41,707 nucleotides of DNA from Cochliopodium minus (Eukaryota; Discosea; Himatismenida; Cochliopodiidae), in contig JAMYWO010000318.1 in assembly GCA_024220525.1 (NCBI GenBank), forward strand, positions 1 through 41,707, in the 5' to 3' direction. Below the pieces are notes generated by a model. The model did no database searches and was not told the origin of the DNA. It saw only the letters and a program-made list of their open reading frames with translations. This document shows, one piece after another, positions 36,410-41,707 of the stretch. Positions within the stretch are counted from its first letter, which is position 1. Each line of letters opens with the position of its first letter. The translations under genes were made by a program, and so were the position numbers.

Positions 36410-39400
36410 ATAACAATTAGTAAGTCAAATGTTAATGAGGATGTATTTTTAGAGAAAAGGGGATGTTGATCCAAAAAAAGTAAAAAACACAAGAAAAGAA
36501 TTCTAAAATAGTTTCGGAGTGGCAGGCTAATAAATACACTGGAGAACTTTTATAATCAAAAAAGTTTTTATTAACATTTTAAGATTTAAATAGTATATAT
36601 TTGCCATTTTCGCGTCATTGTTCAATTATCCGATACAATTACATAAAGTAAAAAGTCATTGGTAAAAACTAAGTATTTTGATAGAGGAAACTTGAAAAAA
36701 GGAAAATGTAACAACTTTTGTCATTTCTCGACAATCTGCAATGATTTTCTCTCAATAAAACAAATTTCATTGAGAGTATGTCAAAGTTGGAAGCGTATCT
36801 TTTTTTGCTTCAAAATGTGTAAATTTAGAAAGAGAGAAAGAGGGTTAATAAAGGATATTTTGTTCAAAAAGAAGAATATTTTCACAATAAACATTTCTTC
36901 CTTGCATAACAAGAGATTCTATTCAACTGGTATACAATATATTTTTCAACAATTTAATTTTTTGTTGATATTAAGAGAAATTAAACCCCATGAATGAATT
37001 TCAATCAAGGAAAGAAATTTATCATCACCTATGCCAAGTGAATTCGATATATAAGAAAAGTTACCTCAATTACTTGCACAACTGTTTACAATATTGCAAT
37101 GATCATCATTTAGATGAAGATATCAAAATAGTAGAACAAGAAATCAAAAATGAGAGTGATGGTAATATTTTATATAACATCATATTTATAACCGCCTCTG
37201 ATCAAAATATATATATATTTTGATTAGATTATGAAAAAGAAATGGTGGGTATCCAATTTTCATTTGTGGTTTGTGAATTAGTTGACACTCTAAGGATGTT
37301 GAAGAATAAGATGGGAGACAGACAAGAAAATAAATTATTTTTTCATTCTCTTGAATAGAATTGTGAAGCCTATTAGGATTTCAAATGCTCACTTGAATCC
37401 ATTTGATAAATTTAAGTCAGCAATTCATTATCTGAGATATATGATTTCAAAGGGTCTCATTGATGATTCAAACATGAAGATATCACCCAAGAAATTTTCC
37501 TGTTGAATTATTTCTCGAATTATTGGATGAATTGATCAATTATCGTGCCTTCAAGGATATCTATCAGATGAAAAACATTCAAAATGATCACAACCTCAAA
37601 CCCACAGAAAAGGAAATGAAGATAGAAATTCTTTGGTCAAGAATTTGGTAATCTGATCCAGAGAATACAAATTTGGGAAAATGGAAAACAGATTAAGTTG
37701 GATTTGGGAATTTTTTGGAAGAAACAAAAATATTTGACAAAAACGATAAAGCTGCTCTCCTCTGTGGTAAAAATAAGACACCCATCATGTTGGAAAATAA
37801 TCAGTTTATCACTTGATTTTTTTCATTAAAATATTTCAGAAAAATAAAATAAATTGAAGAAAATATGAAAAAAAAAATTTTCTCGTTCAAAAATAGAATA
37901 AAATATTCCCCAATCAGCTCAAAAATAGGGTCAATTGATAGAATCAAATCATTTCATTTTATAGATCTTCCTCTTAATTCAACAATTCTACCATCTCTCT
38001 ATCAAAAGGTTCATTATAGTCAACTTCTTGAATTACAGGAATTTGATAAAGAAATAGATGAATATTACAAAATAAACAAACCTCATTATTTGGCCAAAAA
38101 AGAATGTGATGAATATTTACATTTCTTAGACTTTCAACATGAAACCATTATGTTTTTGGTTTACTATGTTGTACTTGTCTATGAAGATTTGTTCCATATA
38201 ACAACGAATGGATTGCGTCATGAAGTGATTTGCAATTTGAAAGAAGAGGAAATAGAAAAAATAGAAGAGTATATTGGGCATAAGAACTTGATCAAAAGAT
38301 TAATTACTTATATAGTTGTTGATGGAAGATATCTTAATCATAAAGAAAATGATCCAATCATTTTTCCTTATATTAATTCACTTTATAAAAAATATGGTTA
38401 TGTTGATGGAAAATTCACCAATTTACCTGCAAATCCCGAATGCAAGCTGTATACAGATTTGTTGGTCATTGCAAGAAAGTATTTTCTTGAATATGTGAAT
38501 AAATCAAACGAAAATTTTCCAGAAATACTCAAAAGAGAAGACTTTAATTAATTTTTTATCATGAAATGACAATTAAAACATTTGAAATGTCAAAGTATGT
38601 TTCTTTATTGAGAAAATATTTTGTTCTGAAATTTTCTATTTTTTAAATCTTACCATTGATGAGAAGATTATTAATTCATATTTGGATGATTTTCAGAAAT
38701 GATAAAGGATAAATATTTATTCTCAAAGGGAGGTAAAACATTTTATAGAATATTCCTCCTATTCTGTTCCTTTTGATGGAGAAAGAGCACATTCATCAAA
38801 TTTCACCATCAATCATCTGGAGGAAATGCATCCATCATCCAATTCATTACATCGATGTTTGGAAAGAGATAATCGATTCATGTCGAAAGATTCCAGAAAC
38901 TCTTGAGATCCTTCCATTACCAATTCAGAGAGTAATCCAAAAGGCTAATGATGATTTGAAGTGTACAGACCATTATCAATTTTTGAAAATGATGACATGC
39001 GTGTGCAATGGAATGTGAATGATATTCCCAGTATGATAACGAGAATAGACCTCTTCAAGTACCACATTGGCCACCAAATAACAACCAAAATAAGACAATG
39101 GGCTAAGTAGTTCAATGAATGATGGATCACACCAACTCAAGTTTAGGGGGTTTGCCACTGTTTCCCTAAAGAAATCACATCAACAATAGCGGTATTACAT
39201 CATCAATTACCCAAGAAGAAAACAATGAAATTGATGGTATTCTTGAAAATGTGGGTGATGATTTGCATGACAGCAATCAACTTGCCTATTCTTGGAGATA
39301 CAAGTGATCAACAACAATTCGAAGAATAATTGGATGAAGCTGTTGAAGGTAATTAAAATGAAAATCAAATTGATAATATGTTGCAAAGAGACATGGAAAG

Positions 39401-39890
39401 AACTGATAAGGATAATGATCAACCCCCATAAGGCAATAAATATGTTGTTATTTGGAGACTTATAAAAAGAAGAAATAGGACATTATGTGTGAAGAAGGAA
39501 TTTTAATAAATAAATTCAGGAATCATTAAATATTTTATAAGTTGATATTGAAAATAAGGATAAAAAAGTTGATATTGAAAATAAAAATAAGGATAAAAAA
39601 GTTATTGAAACAATGTCAAATCCAATATCTGAATTTTTAGGTTTGAGATCAAAATGTATGCTATAAAAATAGATAACAAAGAAAACAGCAAAAAGTATTA
39701 ATGGTAGTGTAAAAGATAAAGTTATTAAATTTGAATACTATAAAAATGCTTTATTTGAAACAGACAAACAACAAAGAGTTGTACAAAACTCTTTAAGAAT
39801 TGATCACCACAAAATTTACTCAATTGAACAAAACAAAAAATCTTTGTCTGATTTTGATGACAAGAAATATTTTATAAATAAAAAAAAAAA
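36410..39890 (+). mobile_element. Fossil of a Polinton/Maverick-like or related protein-primed polymerase element (broken)
   Basis: About 3.5 kb of degraded coding-like DNA on the plus strand, bounded by the 269-bp direct duplicates of a host gene end. Near 39,600-39,870 the sequence retains the C-terminal signature of protein-primed family-B DNA polymerases as found in Polintons and related elements (a GLR-x-K patch, a phenylalanine-tyrosine patch, and closing D-D-K-(K/R)-(Y/R) residues). Other coding patches near 37,000-37,600 and 38,780-39,420 are not recognised. The copy is clearly broken, with roughly ten interruptions, and much shorter than a complete Polinton; no terminal inverted repeats, integrase or capsid gene are seen. 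It is probably of intermediate age: beyond function but still readable. Boundaries are approximate, and some patches could be decayed host genes. Confidence 0.55.
37865..38551 (+). CDS. Uncharacterised 228-aa ORF inside the decayed tract
   Basis: One uninterrupted ATG frame in a region where most other frames are eroded. The N-terminus is Lys-rich (MKKKIFSFKNRIKYSPISSK); the rest is a mixed helical globular sequence with YLAKKECDEYLHFLDFQHE, IMFLVYYVVLVYEDLFHITT and CNLKEEEIEKIEEYIGHKN. No signal peptide; the hydrophobic stretch is short. I do not recognise a family. It may be a remaining gene of the surrounding element, a host gene, or an exon. Codon usage matches nearby AT-rich genes. Confidence 0.5.
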   Translation: MKKKIFSFKNRIKYSPISSKIGSIDRIKSFHFIDLPLNSTILPSLYQKVHYSQLLELQEFDKEIDEYYKINKPHYLAKKECDEYLHFLDFQHETIMFLVYYVVLVYEDLFHITTNGLRHEVICNLKEEEIEKIEEYIGHKNLIKRLITYIVVDGRYLNHKENDPIIFPYINSLYKKYGYVDGKFTNLPANPECKLYTDLLVIARKYFLEYVNKSNENFPEILKREDFN

Positions 39891-39929
39891 ACCTATTTTT
39901 GTAAATAAAAACATTTTATTTATTATGTT

Positions 39930-41615
39930 TTATTTCGAAAAAATATGTAACATATTGTTTGGATAAACTTTGGATTGCCTGTAATAACCAATACTCAAAA
40001 ACTTTATGATTTCAAAGATGATGACCTTTGGAATTTTGATCTGATAACCCAAATACTTTTTACTCATATTGGAAACAATTTTCAAACACAAAAACAAACA
40101 AAAAACATTAGATTTGAATGTATTCGAAAATAACATATGATTTTGAGGGTTCCACTCAACAGTGGCTTTAACATTTTGAATGAGAAGAATGGGGTTCTTG
40201 AGAGATGGAGTGTATGGTCCTGAAATAATATTACAATGTCCTGCTCCTGTTTGTCCAAATTCGTTTTCTCCAAATATATGAACTTTTTGTCATCTATATT
40301 TTTATTTTTATTTTAAATTTTTATTTTTATTTTTATTTTTATTTTTATTTTTATTTTTTTATTTTTAAATTTTTTATTTTTATTTTTAAATTTTTATTTT
40401 TTATTTTTTTATTTTATTTTTTAATTTTTATTTTTATTTTTATTTTTACAATCTAGAGCAATGGAGTGATAGTGACCACAACTGACTTGTTCTATGTTTT
40501 CAATATTAAAATGGGAATGTGACTTCTATCCCTTTACAGAACCTAATTGCCCATAGTTGTTTGATCCTTTGTAAATGATTTCAAAAAAATTAAAAATAAA
40601 ATAAAAAAATAAAAAATAAAATAAATAATTAAAAATTAAATTAAAATTAAAAATAAAATTAAAAAATAATTAATAATAAAAAATAAAATAAAATAAAAAA
40701 ATAAATAAAATAAAAAATAAAAAAATAAAATAAAAAATAAAAAAATAAACAATAAATAATTAAAAATTAAAATTAGAAAAAATGAAAATAATCTTACCAC
40801 ATCCATACAAATTTCCAATTGTCTTTGATAAATTTTTATATTTTCATTTTTGGATTTTTTTATCAAATTTTTATTTATTTTCGATGAATTTTTTTTTGAA
40901 TTTTTATATCTTATTTTTGATTTTATTAAACATGGCATAATTAGCTTAGCACTGATGGCCTTACATTATCGTGAATCTAAAAGAGAGTTGGAACTTTGAC
41001 ATATTCTCCATTTGTATTCATTCCAGAATTCCAATCTCTAAATTATCCCCGAATGCCATAACGTTTCCCTTTTCTATTAAAAATCATGAAAAAAAAATAT
41101 AAAATAATAAAAAAAAAATTTTCAAAATAAAAAATTTTCAAATAATAAAAAATAAAATAATAAAAATAAAAAAATAAAATAATAAAATAAAATAAAAATA
41201 AAAAATAAAATTAAAATTAAAATCAATAAAATAAATAAAAATAAAAATAAAAATAAATAAAATAAAAAATAAAAATTAAAATTAAAAAATTTAAAAATTT
41301 AAAAATAAAAATAAATTAAAATTAAAAATTAAAAATATACAATTAGCATTTACCAGTGATAAAGAAAGAGAAATTACTTGCACAATGGATATTGATCACA
41401 CTTGGAAAATTTCCTATCAAAATGGGTTCGTGATGTTTTTTAGAAGAGAATTCACCTACATATTTTTTAAAATAAATTAATAAAATTAAATCAATAAAAG
41501 TCAAAATTAATAAAATTAAAATTATTTAAAATTAAAAGAAAATTTTAATTTTAATTTTTGCCCAATCCCAGTTGTCCCTCGAGATTTGATCCAAGACCGA
41601 AAATATCCTTGTTTT
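39930..41615 (-). pseudogene. Decayed RCC1-repeat gene with intact C-terminal box
   Basis: Same design as RCC1 genes A and B. Recognisable exons: 41562-41615 (KDIFGLGSNLEGQLGLG), 41354-41455 (ending HCASNFSFFIT), about 40,970-41,073 (GNVMAFGDN), about 40,800-40,830, about 40,455-40,575 (GSNNYGQLGSVKG and VSCGHYHSIALD) and the terminal exon 39930-40282. The terminal exon is open for 117 codons: VHIFGENEFGQTGAG, VEWNPQNHMLFSNTFKSN, FCLFLCLKIVS, IKIPKVIIFEIIKFL. The middle exons contain frame breaks and at least one in-frame stop (after GSVKG), so this host gene is most likely dead. The 41561 donor is GC. The gene starts beyond the window. Confidence 0.75.
40300..40450. repeat. Low-complexity (TTTTTA)n tract
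   Basis: Tandem TTTTTA with small variants, inside an intron of the decayed RCC1 gene. It is T-rich on the plus strand while the gene is on minus, opposite to the normal intron bias in this window, which supports loss of constraint. Confidence 0.7.
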
Positions 41616-41635
41616 CTTGTTTGAAGAAAAAGTTT

Positions 41636-41707
41636 TTTTATTTTTATTTTTATTTTTATTTTTATTTTTATTTTTATTTTTATTTTTATTTTTATTTTTA
41701 TTTTTAT
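41636..41707. repeat. Simple repeat (TTTTTA)n at right edge
   Basis: Perfect period-6 repeat running to the window end, likely an assembly boundary. Confidence 0.9.

Noticed and set aside
36659-36997. 112-codon ORF as a gene
   Set aside because: It lacks an ATG at its reported start, is Lys/Phe-rich and lies in the eroded tract. An RFYSTG patch recalls mitochondrial-plasmid proteins but is too short to use.
36141-40159. Direct repeats as LTRs of a retroelement
   Set aside because: The repeats encode the end of a host RCC1-box gene, and no reverse transcriptase, gag-like or primer-site sequence is seen between them.
1-41707. tRNA, rRNA or CRISPR array
   Set aside because: No cloverleaf, rRNA core or spaced repeat array was found by eye; the regular repeats are all simple A/T tracts.

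Overview
This window is nuclear DNA of a very AT-rich, intron-dense unicellular eukaryote, probably a free-living amoeboid or flagellate protist; I cannot name the lineage. Genes are split by many short GT-AG introns. Exons joined by hand keep frame across nearly all junctions. TAA, TAG and TGA all end real genes, so the code is standard. Introns are T-rich on the sense strand, so intron composition alone shows gene direction. Intergenic gaps are short (58 to about 630 bp). Both window ends are simple repeats.

Layout. 1-2254 (-): 5' part of an AMP-binding acyl-CoA synthetase with an unusual N-terminal SAP-like segment and zinc finger. 2313-4285 and 4405-6428 (-): two tandem RCC1-repeat genes built almost one repeat per exon. 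6778-9050 (+): Mediator subunit 8-like. 9226-11167 (-): COQ1-type polyprenyl diphosphate synthase. 11528-12361 (-): secreted Cys-rich protein. 12752-14072 (+): ATG3. 14315-18857 (+): unrecognised 1221-aa helical protein. 19497-21789 (+): three tandem single-SAM-domain mini-genes. 22232-23594 (+): secreted GLUG-type protein. 23833-28584 (-): complete MTHFR. 28869-31480 (-): zinc finger-SH3-DH-PH RhoGEF. 31615-32931 (+): HemK/PrmC-type methyltransferase with a 6-nt microexon. 33194-36099 (+): ankyrin-repeat protein. 36141-41707: decayed accessory tract holding a duplicated RCC1 3' end, a broken Polinton-like fossil with a family-B polymerase remnant, and a decayed RCC1 pseudogene.

The most novel signal is a C-terminal box of about 50 residues (W-[SN]-[TP]-x2-H ... 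FLLxLK ... PK[PV] ... II) shared by the RCC1 proteins, the decayed RCC1 copies and the unrelated ankyrin protein. The layout, recognition repeats plus a C-terminal box, resembles cullin-RING ligase substrate receptors such as SOCS-box proteins, but that link is inference. Housekeeping genes (MTHFR, COQ1, ATG3, HemK, Mediator) imply aerobic mitochondria, folate metabolism and canonical autophagy.
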